Positions 37,089-47,996 of a stretch of 64,000 nt of DNA are shown piece after piece (the stretch's first letter is position 1; each line of letters starts with the position of its first letter). The stretch is taken from positions 304,473 through 368,472 of the forward strand of contig NZ_JHEI01000133.1 in assembly GCF_001273835.1 (NCBI RefSeq). Reading direction: 5' to 3'. This DNA is from Leucobacter celer subsp. astrifaciens (GTDB lineage: Bacteria; Actinomycetota; Actinomycetes; Actinomycetales; Microbacteriaceae). The position numbers were made by a program, and so were the translations under genes. The notes below the pieces were generated by a model. That model saw nothing but the letters and a program-made list of their open reading frames with translations. It was not told the origin of the DNA and did no database searches.

Positions 37089-38212
37089 GCGGCGACCGCC
37101 ACCTGCGGGCCGTCGGGGGAGCCGGGGAGGAGGCGTTCGCGGGCGCCGAGACACCCGATCCCACGCCGCTCATCCCGCAGCAGCAGCGGGAACTGCGGCG
37201 CGCGAGGCGGGCGGCCCTGTGGGTCGGACTGATCCTGCCGCTGGTGCTGACCGCCGCGGCCACGACGGTGCTCATCGTCTGGCTGCCCCGCCTGCCCGAT
37301 CCGATGGCGACGCACTGGTCGGGCAGCGGCGCCCCGGACGGCTTCATGCCCCCGGCCGCCGGCATCGCCGTCTTCGCCGGTCTCGGCATCGGAATGAGCG
37401 CGCTGCTCGGCCTGCTGGGCGTGTTCGGCGGCAAGGCGACGGCCCCCGTGTGGTCCGGGATGAATCGCTTCCTCGCGGCGACGTCGCTGGGAGTCGTGAC
37501 GCTCGTCATGGTGCTCGCGGTGCTCAGCGCGCGGATCCAGCTCGACCTCGCCGACGCCCGCGATGCCCCCGGCATCGGCGGCGTGATGGCGATCGGCTTC
37601 GCCGCCGCCATCGTCGGCGGCGGGGCGGGCTTCCTCGTGCAGCCGAGCCTGCGCATCGAGTCCTCGCGGCGGAACGTTCTCCGCCCGCTCGAACTCGGCG
37701 AGAACGAGCGGGCGGTGTGGGTCGGCGAGATCCGCCCGTCGCGCGCCTTCGCCTGGGTGCTCGGAACGACGCTGGTGGTGACCTCGGCGACGATGCTGTG
37801 GCTGGTGCTGCTGGGCGGGCCGGGGTGGTGGATCCCCGTGGGAGTCGTCGTGCTCATGCTGGTGCTGGCGGTGACCTGCTCGTGGTTCCGGGTGCGCGTC
37901 GACGAACGCGGCATCGAGGCCCGGTCGTTGGCCGGGTGGCCCCGATTCAGCGTGCCGGCCGAGGATGTCGCGAGCGTCGAGGCGCGGGAGATCAATCCCC
38001 TCGGCGAGTGGGGCGGCTGGGGCACCCGGTGGGTGCCCGGCACCGGCTTCGGGATCGTGATGCGCACCGGCGAGGGGATCCTGATCACACGTCGGGACGG
38101 CAGGCTCTTCGCGGTGACCGTGGACGATGCGGCGACCGGTGCGGCGCTGCTCGAAGCGGTGGCTGCACGGGCCGTGGGGGAGAGGGAATCGAATGTCGGA
38201 GGTGATGGGTAG
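37085..38212 (+). CDS. DUF1648 membrane protein
   Basis: 375 residues. The DUF1648 motif LPDPMATHWSGSGAPDGF (about residue 70) lies between helices 1 and 2. About six helices in all are followed by a C-terminal soluble PH-like part (VRVDERGIEARSLAGWP). DUF1648 proteins are often encoded beside YtrA regulators, as here. Function unknown. Confidence 0.87.
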   Translation: MSGDRHLRAVGGAGEEAFAGAETPDPTPLIPQQQRELRRARRAALWVGLILPLVLTAAATTVLIVWLPRLPDPMATHWSGSGAPDGFMPPAAGIAVFAGLGIGMSALLGLLGVFGGKATAPVWSGMNRFLAATSLGVVTLVMVLAVLSARIQLDLADARDAPGIGGVMAIGFAAAIVGGGAGFLVQPSLRIESSRRNVLRPLELGENERAVWVGEIRPSRAFAWVLGTTLVVTSATMLWLVLLGGPGWWIPVGVVVLMLVLAVTCSWFRVRVDERGIEARSLAGWPRFSVPAEDVASVEAREINPLGEWGGWGTRWVPGTGFGIVMRTGEGILITRRDGRLFAVTVDDAATGAALLEAVAARAVGERESNVGGDG

Positions 38213-39212
38213 CGTGACGGACATGGAACCGCAGAAGACCGTTGCAGTGGCCGGACCGCTGCGCGCGGATCGACCCGAGCGGGGTGAAGTGCCGTGGGGC
38301 GCGGTCGCGCTGTTCGTGGTGCTCGCCTACGGGCTGGCCTGGCTCGTGGCGCTGCCGCTGTGGCTCATGGGCCCCGAGGCGCCCGGTTTCCCGGTGCTCT
38401 TCGGCCTGCTCGCGATGGCGATGATGCTCACCCCGGCCATCGCCGCGATCGTCGTCACCTTCGCGATGCGCGTGCCGCGGCGCGAGCGCCTGCGCTTCCT
38501 CGGCATGTGGCCGCTCCGGCCCGCGAAGCGCGTCGTCTGGTTCACCGTCGCGGCGCTGTTCGCCCCGCTCGTCATCGGGCTGGTGACGACCCTGCTCGCG
38601 GCGATGCTGGGGTGGGTGCGGATCGATCTCGTGCACCTTTCGGGGTTCGCGGAGATGAACGCCGCGGCGCTTCCGGAGGGGATGGACGCCTCGATCCTGC
38701 CGTCGCCGTGGGTACTCGTCGGTGTGCAACTGGCGCTGTTCCCCATCGCGGCCGTGATCCCGAACTCGATCCTCGGCTTCGGGGAGGAGCTGGGGTGGCG
38801 CGGCTGGCTGCTGCCGGCGCTGCGCCCGATGGGCGTGTGGCCCGCCCTGCTGCTGAGCGGGGTGCTCTGGGGGCTGTGGCACGCACCGCTCACCCTGCTG
38901 GGGCACAACTACGGCTTGATGGATTGGCGCGGGGTCGCGCTGATGACCGTCAACTGCACGATCATGGGTGTGCTCTTCGGCTGGCTGCGCCTCCGCACCG
39001 GCTCCGTGTGGCCTGCCACGATCGGCCACGGCGCGCTGAACGGCACGGGCGGCATGATCATGTGGTTCGCGGCGGCCGGCGAGACCGTGCGGCCCGAGCT
39101 GGTCACGGTCGCCGGCGTGGCCGGCTGGATCGTGTGCGGTGCGCTGATCCTGGTGCTCGCGCTCACCGGGCAGCTGCGCAGGGAGCCGGAGCTCGCCCGC
39201 AAGGCGGCCTAG
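38193..39212 (+). CDS. CPBP (Abi) family intramembrane metalloprotease
   Basis: 339 residues from ATG 38193 (AGAGGG upstream). An alternative start at 38223 is possible; the frame open from 38127 is longer than needed. About eight helices. The CPBP active-site blocks are present: GEELGWRG with Glu198/Glu199, LWHAPLTLLGHN and a later IGHGALN. Bacterial members are CAAX-protease-like and linked to bacteriocin self-immunity or membrane-protein processing. It overlaps the DUF1648 gene by 20 nt, so the three genes form one unit. Confidence 0.88.
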   Translation: MSEVMGSVTDMEPQKTVAVAGPLRADRPERGEVPWGAVALFVVLAYGLAWLVALPLWLMGPEAPGFPVLFGLLAMAMMLTPAIAAIVVTFAMRVPRRERLRFLGMWPLRPAKRVVWFTVAALFAPLVIGLVTTLLAAMLGWVRIDLVHLSGFAEMNAAALPEGMDASILPSPWVLVGVQLALFPIAAVIPNSILGFGEELGWRGWLLPALRPMGVWPALLLSGVLWGLWHAPLTLLGHNYGLMDWRGVALMTVNCTIMGVLFGWLRLRTGSVWPATIGHGALNGTGGMIMWFAAAGETVRPELVTVAGVAGWIVCGALILVLALTGQLRREPELARKAA

Positions 39213-39790
39213 GACCGGGTGGGGAACCACCAGGACGGCGCCAGTGTGGTGATCGACCGCAGGAACGACTCGCGATCCGACACCCCGCTCAGCACCCACG
39301 CCTTGATCGCGCCGACGAGCCCCATGCCGAAGAACCGCGCCACGACGTCCACCTCGAACTCGGGCAGCCGCGGCTCGTACAGCGCGCGCTGCTCGAGGTA
39401 GAGCTTGAGCGTCTCGGTGAAGTGGTCCGTGAGCAGGTTGGGCACGGTGCCGTCCTGCGGGGTGTTGATCGAGAGCAGGTAGAGGCCGCGGTGGCGCTCG
39501 ATGTGGTCGAGGATCTGGTTGATGCTCGCCACGAAGATCTCGATCGGATCGGCGGTGAGCTCGGTGTATCCGGCGATGAACTGCTCTCGCGCCGGATCGA
39601 GCTCGAGGCTCAGCGCCGACCCCAGGGTCTCGGCGGGGCTGGCGAAGTGCTTGTAGAACGTCACCCGGTTGATGCCGGCGAGGTCGGCGAGCTCGGAGAC
39701 CGTGATGCTGGGGACCGGCTTCTCGGTGGCCAGCTGGATGATCGCGCGGTGCAGGGCCGCTCGGGTGCGGACGATACGCGCGTCGGTCAT
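39209..39790 (-). CDS. TetR-family transcriptional regulator
   Basis: 193 residues. The N-terminal HTH (about 10-55) includes SELADLAGINRVTFYKHFAS, and the C-terminal TetR_C region is of the kind seen in Firmicute/Actinobacterial DhaS-like regulators. It converges on the CPBP gene. The two stop codons overlap within a single CTAG palindrome at 39209-39212. Confidence 0.9.
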   Translation of the reverse strand: MTDARIVRTRAALHRAIIQLATEKPVPSITVSELADLAGINRVTFYKHFASPAETLGSALSLELDPAREQFIAGYTELTADPIEIFVASINQILDHIERHRGLYLLSINTPQDGTVPNLLTDHFTETLKLYLEQRALYEPRLPEFEVDVVARFFGMGLVGAIKAWVLSGVSDRESFLRSITTLAPSWWFPTRS

Positions 39791-39799
39791 AGGACTACC

Positions 39800-40366
39800 T
39801 TAGCCCTCCGAGGTTTCGGGCAGTCGCGTGAGCTCGGCGATGCGTTCGGCCGCGAGCGGATACCGTTGCTGCAGCGCGTCGCGCTCGCCCAGTTCGAAGC
39901 CCTCCCAGTGGAACGGAGGAGCCATGGTCGTGCCGATGAGCGTCCAATCGCCGAGCGGAGACGAGCCCTGCATCACACCCGGCTCGACCACGACCTGCGG
40001 CAGCTGCCCGGCGTCGAGGTCGGGCCCCAGCAGGCGCTCCTCGGCCCGCCCGTCGGGGTGCAGCAGCAGCAGGCGCAGCGGCGCACCCGCGTACCAGTGG
40101 TAGACCTCGACCGAGTCGAGCGCGTGCAGCGCCGAGAAATCGGGGTTCGCGAGGACATAGTAGATGGCGCTCGAGTGCTCGTCGAGGTGCATGCGCCGGA
40201 AGAGCCCGCCCTCGTGCTCGAGGGGCTCGAGGCCCAGGCGATCCACCCACCGCGCCGCTTCGGCCGGCAGCCCGGTCCGGGGCCGTGGCGTGGGCGCGCC
40301 TCCTTCGACGGGCCCAGCGGGCGCGTCGCCGCCCGTCGACTCAGCGGACCGGCGACCGTCGCTCAC
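39800..40366 (-). CDS. Cupin superfamily protein, DUF985 type
   Basis: 188 residues from GTG 40366, whose first bases overlap the stop of the permease gene (GTGA). The Cupin_5/DUF985 signature runs GGLFRRMHLDEHSSAIYYVL then FSALHALDSVEVYHWYAGAPLRL, with the late PPFHWEGFELGERDAL. Related structures bind a metal or small ligand; the reaction is unknown. Its place at the end of the nucleoside-importer operon suggests a metabolic role on the imported compound. The first 30 residues are a proline-rich extension. Confidence 0.85.
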   Translation of the reverse strand: MSDGRRSAESTGGDAPAGPVEGGAPTPRPRTGLPAEAARWVDRLGLEPLEHEGGLFRRMHLDEHSSAIYYVLANPDFSALHALDSVEVYHWYAGAPLRLLLLHPDGRAEERLLGPDLDAGQLPQVVVEPGVMQGSSPLGDWTLIGTTMAPPFHWEGFELGERDALQQRYPLAAERIAELTRLPETSEG

Positions 40367-41277
40367 GCGAGCGCCGCTTCGCGGGTCTTGCGGAAGCGCT
40401 TGCTCATCAGGATCAGCACGAGCAGGGTCACCACGTAGGGGCCGGCGTCGGTGAGCTGCTGCGGCAGGCCGAACGACTGCAGGCGGAACCCGATCGCGTC
40501 GGCGAAGCCGAAGAGCAGCGCGGCGCCGAGCACGCCGATGGGGTGCGCCCGGGCCAGCATCACGGCGACGACGGCGATCCAGCCGCGGCCCGCCGACATG
40601 TTCTCGGTGAACTGCACCACGTTGCCGAGAGCGAGCTGCGCCCCGCCGAGGCCGGCGAGGGCGCCGGACGCGATCACCGCGCCCAGCTGGTAGCGCTGCG
40701 GGTCGACGCCCATGGTGGCCGCCGCGAGCGGTCGCTCGCCCACACCGCGCAGCCGCAGCCCGAGGGGCGTGCGGAAGAGCACGACCCAGAGCACGGGCAC
40801 GAGCAGCAGCGCCAGATAGCCGAGCGGCGAGAGCGAGAAGAACGCGCCCAGCACCGGGATGTCGGCGAGGAACGGGATGCGCCAGACGGGGATGCCGTCG
40901 ATGCCGGGATCCTGGAACACACCCTGCACGTCGAAGATCGCGACCAGCAGGAAGCTGGTCATGCCCACGGCCAGGATGTTCATCGCGATTGCGAGCACGA
41001 TCGGATCGCCCTTGCGGTAGACGGAGCCGTAGCCGAGGATCAGCGAGAACAGCGCACCCGCGATCATCGCGACGAGCACGCCCACGATCCAGTTGTGGGT
41101 GAAGAACGAGGCGGCGACGCCGCAGAAGGCGCCGATGAGGATCATGCCCTCGAGGCCGATGTTGAAGATGCCGACGCGTTCCGCCAGCATGCCGCCGAGC
41201 GCGGCGAGCAGGATCGGGATCAGCGAGCGCAGCACCGAGGAGAGGAGATCCTGGTCGAACAGGTCGAGGAAGTTCAT
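40363..41277 (-). CDS. Nucleoside-type ABC importer permease (NupQ/YufQ class)
   Basis: 304 residues, about eight to nine helices. The block GGMLAERVGIFNIGLEGMILIGAF (in the N-terminal part) is diagnostic of BPD_transp_2 permeases of BMP-dependent importers. Start ATG 41277 overlaps the other permease gene by 4 nt. Confidence 0.9.
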   Translation of the reverse strand: MNFLDLFDQDLLSSVLRSLIPILLAALGGMLAERVGIFNIGLEGMILIGAFCGVAASFFTHNWIVGVLVAMIAGALFSLILGYGSVYRKGDPIVLAIAMNILAVGMTSFLLVAIFDVQGVFQDPGIDGIPVWRIPFLADIPVLGAFFSLSPLGYLALLLVPVLWVVLFRTPLGLRLRGVGERPLAAATMGVDPQRYQLGAVIASGALAGLGGAQLALGNVVQFTENMSAGRGWIAVVAVMLARAHPIGVLGAALLFGFADAIGFRLQSFGLPQQLTDAGPYVVTLLVLILMSKRFRKTREAALA

Positions 41278-42502
41278 CGCTCCGACTCCTTCGGCTCGGC
41301 GACGGGCGCGACCGCCGCGGGGGCGGGGGCGTGCGCCGCGGTGAGCGGGGACTGATCGACCGGCGGTTCGTCCAGCGGCGGCTCATCGCCCGCCTGGCCG
41401 CCTCGTCTGCGCCGGAAGCGGGGCAGTGCGACGCGGAAGGCGAGCAGGATGATGACGAGTGCTTGGATCACGGCCGCGATCTGGGGCGAGAGACCGAGCT
41501 CTCGGCCCATCGCGTCGCTGCCGACCATGATGGCGGCGAAGAAGAGGCCGGCGATGACGATGCCCACGGGCCGGTAGAGCGCCAGCAGCGTGACGAGCAG
41601 TGCGGTCCACGCGTAGTTGGTCTGCACGAAGTAGCCCTCGATGAGGCGCGTGCTGGGGGCTCCGATCGTCAGCATCAGGCCGAAGAGACCCGCGATCCCG
41701 CCGGAGAGGGCCATGGTGCGCAGCACCAGAGGGCCGGGCTTCACCCCTCCGTAGCGCACGAATTCGGAGTTCTGGCCGCTGAGGCCCGACTCGAAGCCGT
41801 AGCGGGTGCGTCGGTTCATGAAGATCACGCCGATCACCACGAGGATCAGCACGACGAGCGACCAGTTGACGCCCGTCAGCACGGCGGTGACCGGGCTGGT
41901 GGGGCCGAAGGCGTTCCGCAGCGTGTCGGCGAAGGCCGAGTCGCGCGGCACGAGCATCGAGAGCTGCACCTCGGGGCGCAGCTGCTCGCTGGCGACGAGA
42001 TCCGAGGTGGGCTCGTCGAGCCGGAAGCGGATGACCCACGACGAGAAGTAGCGGGCCGGGTAGTTGAGCAGCAGCGTGGAGAGGAGGATCGGTACCCCGA
42101 GCAGGTTCTGCAGAACCGCTGCGATGAGCCCCCACGCGGCGCCGACCGCGACGGCGGTGACGAAGGCGAGCGGCACGATCAGGGCTGCGGGACCCGGCAC
42201 GTAGATCGCCACGATGCCGCCCGCGAGAGCGCCGAGCCCGGCCTGGCCCTCGGTGCCGAGGTTCAGCACGCCGGCGCGGAATGCGATGGCGATCGCGATG
42301 CCGATACCGATGATCGGGATGGCCCGCTGCAGGGTGTTCGCGAGACCGGGACCGCTGCCGAACGAGCCGTTGACCATGGCGATGTAGCCGCTCAGCGGGT
42401 CGACCCCGGCGATCAGCATGAAGCACGCGCCGATGAGCAGGGCGAGCACGACCGAAACCGGGATCGGCCCGGCCAGCCAGCGGCCGAATTTCTGCAGGGT
42501 GC

Positions 42503-42506
<4 letters not shown>
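41274..42506 (-). CDS. Nucleoside-type ABC importer permease (NupP/YufP class)
   Basis: 410 residues, about nine to ten helices. RAGVLNLGTEGQAGLGALAGG is the family's conserved cytoplasmic motif. The C-terminal 40 residues form a Pro/Ala/Glu-rich cytoplasmic tail. It partners the second permease and the duplicated ATPase, overlapping both neighbours by 4 nt. Confidence 0.9.
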
Positions 42507-44095
<1,589 letters not shown>

Positions 44096-44133
44096 CTCGC
44101 TCCTTTGCTCGGTATTCGGTGGTGCGGGGCCTT

Positions 44134-44219
44134 CCGCTGGTTGAGCGAGCGGAGCGAGTCGAAACCACGGCCCTGAGGCTCGGCTTCGACCCGTCGCAAG
44201 CTCCTCGCTCAACCAGCGG
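44134..44219. repeat. Extragenic palindrome of the ttgagcgagcg family
   Basis: Perfect 16-bp outer arms at 44134-44149 and 44204-44219. Between them, ggagcgagtcgaaac and its imperfect counterpart give further pairing. It lies between the binding-protein and ATPase genes of the nucleoside importer, so it may lower read-through after the binding-protein gene. The same family recurs at 52449-52650. Confidence 0.85.
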
Positions 44220-44232
44220 AGGGGGCGACCCG

Positions 44233-45300
44233 CTACGCGGTCGGGTCGGTGACCTCGATCTTGCCGCTCACGATGTCGTCGCGCGCCTGCTCGACCTGCT
44301 CGAGCACCTCGGGGTGATCCATGACGGTGCACTGCGAATCAGCGGCGCCCTCGGTGAGGCTGACGATGGTCATGCCCTCTTCCTTGAGGCCGAAGGAGGT
44401 CGTGGCCTCCTGCGAGCTCTTGCCCTCCATGATCTCGCCGACCACGGTCTCGACGACCTTGTCGACGGCCTTGATGGTGCCGTCGACGACGGAGCCGGGG
44501 GCCATGGGGCACTGGTTGGCGTCGACGCCGTAGGCGGAGAAGCCCTTCTCCGCGGCGGCCTCCATGATGCCGCCGTTCGCTGCGGCACCCACGGCGAAGA
44601 CCTGGTCGACACCGGTGCCGGCGAAGGCGATCGCCTGCTCCTTGGCGCGGGCCGTGTCGGCGAAGGGGTTGTCGCCGCCGATGACCTGCGGGTTCACGGT
44701 GTCGACGTCGGGGTTGACGCTCTTCGCGCCCTCGGCGAAGCCGCCCGAGTACTTCTGCAGCAGCGGGATGTCGAGCGAGATGACCGAGCCGACCTTGTCG
44801 GCCTCGGTGAGCAGGCCGGCCTCGACCCCGAGCAGGTAGGAGGGCTCCTGCTCGCGGAAGGTGGCCTGGTAGAGGTTCTCGGGTGCGCCCTCGACGAAGG
44901 TGTCGATGAGCAGGAACTTCTGCTGCGGGTTCTGCTCCGCGAGCTCGACGGCCACGTCGCCGAACTGGAAGCCGAGCATCACGACGACCTCGGGGGCCTT
45001 CGAGATGGCTGCCTCGACGTTCTGACGGCGCTGCGCGTCGTCCTTGGACTCGTAGGTCTCCTGCGTGCCCTCGAACTGCTCGGCGACGTTCTCGATGCCG
45101 GTCTTGCCCGACTTGAGGAACTCGTTCTGGCCGATCGGGTCGCTCGTGATGTAGATGAAGTGCGGGCCTTCGGCGCCACCGCCTGCGGATCCGTTGCCGT
45201 TGCCGTTACCGCTGCCGCCCGCGCACGAGGTCAGCAGGAGCGCGGCGGAGGCCGCGCCGGCGATCAGGGCCGCGCGAGCGCGACGCTTGGTGAAGAACAT
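44233..45300 (-). CDS. BMP-family substrate-binding lipoprotein (nucleoside importer)
   Basis: 355 residues. The signal peptide ends in a lipobox (LTSC, Cys26) followed by a Gly/Asn linker. The body is a Bmp/PnrA-like domain: FIYITSDPIGQNEFLKSG, VVVMLGFQFGDVAVELAEQ and AANGGIMEAAAEKGFSAYGVD. PnrA-type proteins bind purine nucleosides. It precedes the ATPase and permease genes on the same strand. Confidence 0.9.
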   Translation of the reverse strand: MFFTKRRARAALIAGAASAALLLTSCAGGSGNGNGNGSAGGGAEGPHFIYITSDPIGQNEFLKSGKTGIENVAEQFEGTQETYESKDDAQRRQNVEAAISKAPEVVVMLGFQFGDVAVELAEQNPQQKFLLIDTFVEGAPENLYQATFREQEPSYLLGVEAGLLTEADKVGSVISLDIPLLQKYSGGFAEGAKSVNPDVDTVNPQVIGGDNPFADTARAKEQAIAFAGTGVDQVFAVGAAANGGIMEAAAEKGFSAYGVDANQCPMAPGSVVDGTIKAVDKVVETVVGEIMEGKSSQEATTSFGLKEEGMTIVSLTEGAADSQCTVMDHPEVLEQVEQARDDIVSGKIEVTDPTA

Positions 45301-45341
45301 AGTGTTCCTTTCGGGTGTGAAAAAGGGGGCTGGGAATGAGC

Positions 45342-46385
45342 TTAGGAGCGAAGCGCCTCGAACGGTACATCCGCGAGGGTCTGGCCTGTGCCCGGCATGA
45401 TCACGCGGCGTTCGGTGACGATCGCGGTGATGAGCTCGTGCGGGGTGACGTCGAAGGCCGGGTTGACGGTGCCGATGCCCTCCGGGGCCGTGCGGGTGCC
45501 GCCGAAACCGGTGACCTCGGCGGAGCCGCGATCCTCGATCTCGATCTCAGCGCCGCTCGCCGTCGACATGTCCACCGTCGATTCGGGGGCGACCACGATG
45601 AAGGGCACACCGGCGTGCCTGGCGGCGAGGGCCAGCGAGAAGGACCCGATCTTGTTCGCCGAGTCGCCGTTGGCGGCGATGCGATCGGCACCGATGAACA
45701 CGGCGTCGGCGATGCCGCGGGACAGCAGGAAGGGGCCCGCCGAGTCGATGATGAGGCGGAAGGGGGCTTCCATGCGCTGCAGCTCCCACGCGGTGAGGCG
45801 GGCGCCCTGCAGCAGGGGGCGGGTCTCGAGGGGGAAGGCCTCTTCGAGGGAGCCCTGCTCGAGCAGGGTCTGGATCACGCCGAGCGCGGTGCCGCGCTCC
45901 ACCGTGGCGAGGCTGCCGGTGTTGCAGATCGTCATCACGCGCACGCGGTCCTTGCCGGTGAGCTCGCGCGTCAGGTCGGCGCCTCGCAGGCCCATCGAGA
46001 TGCACGCCGCGATGTCCTCGTCGCGGATCGTGATGGCCTCGTCGAGGATGGCGGCCGCGCCCTGATCGAGACGCGTGAGCGCCCGGTCGACGCCCCAGGA
46101 GAGGTTGACGGCCGTGGGGCGGGCCTCGCGCAGCAGCGCGGCCTGGTGCCGCACCTCGTCGCGATCCAGCTCCTCGTCGCCGTTCGCGGCTTCCACGCTC
46201 GCGGCGATGAGTGCGACGCCCATGGCGCCGGCGACCCCGAGCGCAGGAGCGCCCCGCACCGCGAGGCGCTGGATGTCGTCGATCAGCTCGGGCAGTTCGG
46301 TGACGCGTCGCACCTCGAGTCGGTGCGGAAGCAGAGTCTGGTCGATGAGTTCGATAGCTCCGTCAACCCAGTCGATCGTGCGCAA
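45342..46385 (-). CDS. mtnA: S-methyl-5-thioribose-1-phosphate isomerase
   Basis: 347 residues from TTG 46385, 8 nt after GGAAGG; this gives the normal MtnA N-terminus (RTIDWVDGAIELIDQ). It isomerises methylthioribose-1-phosphate to methylthioribulose-1-phosphate in methionine salvage. The blocks RGAPALGVAGAMG, catalytic Cys154 (TICNTGSLAT) and Asp234 (GADRIAANGD) are all present. The frame stays open to 46673, but the extra residues do not match the family. It lies 41 bp upstream of the nucleoside-importer genes, pointing to uptake and salvage of methylthioadenosine or a similar nucleoside. No other mtn gene is in the window. Confidence 0.92.
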   Translation of the reverse strand: MRTIDWVDGAIELIDQTLLPHRLEVRRVTELPELIDDIQRLAVRGAPALGVAGAMGVALIAASVEAANGDEELDRDEVRHQAALLREARPTAVNLSWGVDRALTRLDQGAAAILDEAITIRDEDIAACISMGLRGADLTRELTGKDRVRVMTICNTGSLATVERGTALGVIQTLLEQGSLEEAFPLETRPLLQGARLTAWELQRMEAPFRLIIDSAGPFLLSRGIADAVFIGADRIAANGDSANKIGSFSLALAARHAGVPFIVVAPESTVDMSTASGAEIEIEDRGSAEVTGFGGTRTAPEGIGTVNPAFDVTPHELITAIVTERRVIMPGTGQTLADVPFEALRS

Positions 46386-46544
46386 GCGATGTCCTTCCCG
46401 TTCTTCCCCGACGTCCAAGGATACCGCTCGTGTGCGCTCGCGCGCGTCCGCCGCGGTTAACGTCTCGGTTACACGTCGCGGGGGCTGCACGCCTCCAGGG
46501 TGGGTGAGCCTCCGCATCGATCGGAGCTGTGTGGTGAATGTGTG

Positions 46545-46550
46545 TACACT
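46545..46550 (+). promoter_or_regulatory. Extended -10 promoter candidate for the LAxTG protein gene
   Basis: tgtgtacact places tacact at 46545-46550 with an upstream TG, 38 bp before the ATG at 46589. No convincing -35 hexamer was found. Confidence 0.4.
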
Positions 46551-46588
46551 CGGCGTGCATACTGAGAATTCCTGATTGCCGGGTGCCC

Positions 46589-47787
46589 ATGACTGCCTCT
46601 CCTCGCCGTTCGCTCCGCTCCGCCCTGCTGGGGAGCTTCGCGGCCGCTGCTCTCCTGTCCGTAGCGTTCGCACCTCTGCCCGCCCTCGCGCTCGGCGCGG
46701 ACCCGGCTCAACCGGACCCGGCCCCCGTCTCCGCGGATCAGCCCGTGCCCGCAGGGGCGGAGGAGCCCCTGCCCGAGGAGGGCGCCGGGGGCGGCTCGCT
46801 CGGGGAAGGCGGTTCCGCGGTCGACCTGCACGAGGGCGCCGGTGGGGAGCACGATGCCGCGGCCGACGGGGAGGCGCAGCGAGCGACGAGGGGCCGGATG
46901 CTCCTCGGAACCACCCGATCGCCGCGGGGGAGAAGCCGCTCGGGGTACCCGTGGGCCCGAGCGAGCCGCTCGTACCCGAGGACGATCCGTTGGATTTCGC
47001 GCTCGAGCTGACCCCGGCGTCGGCGCGGCCGGGCGACGCGGTGACGATCGCGTCCGACTGCTGGGAGCTGGACTTCGCCTACCAGGCGCCCGGGGACGCC
47101 GGAGACGGCAGACTCGACTTCTCACGGACCCTGCCCGCCATCGGCGACGGCGGGTACGGTGTCACGTTCACGCTCCCGGCCGCCGCTGCGCCCGGGGAGT
47201 ACCGCGTCGTGAGCTGGTGCCAGAGCGACGACGCCGTGCTCGGGTACGCCGAGACGGAGTTCACCGTGCTCGGAGACCCTCCGGGAGAGGCGCCCAAGCC
47301 CATTGCGGACTTCGCCGTCGCGCCCGCGCAGGGCGCCCCAGGGGATTCTCTGCGCTTCAGCGGACAGTGCGTCTTCAACGGAACCCCCGGCGATGCGGTG
47401 GCGCTGCTCTGGTCGCATGCGGGCAACGACGTCGTGGCGAGGAGGGTGGCGCTCGGGGAACAGCCGCTCGCCTCTGACGGCACCGGGAGCGGCGCGCTCG
47501 CGATTCCCGCCGACGCGCTGCCGGTGAGAGAGGACGAGCACTTCGGCAACGGTGTCGTCTTCCAATGCCTCTCCTCCGGGTGGCGGACCGCTGCCTCCGG
47601 CGTCGGGGTCCTCATTGTCGGGTCCGCAGAGGGCCCGGTGAAGCGCCCGACCACCGCGACCCCCGGTGTTGAACGACTCGCCGATACCGGGAACGAGACC
47701 TGGGGCGGATGGCTGCCGGGCGTCGGGCTGCTTCTCGCGGGAGGATCCGCCGCGATCGCCGTCGGGGCGCGCAGGCGCGAGGCCTGA
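46589..47787 (+). pseudogene. LAxTG-anchored surface protein gene with a frameshift
   Basis: The first segment (ATG 46589 to about 46870-46930) encodes a Sec signal peptide (LLGSFAAAALLSVAFAPLPALA) and an acidic linker, but its own frame stops at 47011. The remainder continues without interruption in the -1 frame to 47787. It encodes two beta-sandwich units with paired cysteines (SDCWELDF...VSWCQSDD; GQCVFNGTP...FQCLSSGW), then the sorting signal LADTG, a helix and RRRE, as expected for class E sortase. Candidate slip points are the G-runs at 46868-46871, 46890-46893 and 46926-46930; one extra G in the last restores a single frame. It may be a sequencing error, a true mutation or programmed slippage. 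Confidence 0.7.
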
Positions 47788-47896
47788 TCCGGGCTCCCGC
47801 GCGTCACCTCGGTTCACAGCTCCGTTACGAAGCGTTCACAGAACCGCGCGCGTGTCGATCAGGGATCCCGCGGAAACGCGGCGTACCGTGTGAATC

Positions 47897-47915
47897 ACCG
47901 GGCAGGGTGCCCGGT
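47897..47915 (+). promoter_or_regulatory. Small hairpin in the phoH leader
   Basis: A perfect 8-bp stem (accgggca/tgcccggt) with a 3-nt loop lies about 80 bp upstream of the phoH GTG, in a 209-bp gap. I could not match it to a known riboswitch class. Confidence 0.4.
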
Positions 47916-47996
47916 CGATAGAGGCCGAAGCCGCCTCGCAGCCGCAGGCCTCCATCGCTGAGCCGGGGCGACCGCCCCGGGCCAGAAGGAGCCGTC

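Noticed and set aside
47897..47996. Riboswitch in the phoH leader
   Set aside because: Only one short hairpin is clear and it matches no riboswitch core I could recognise.
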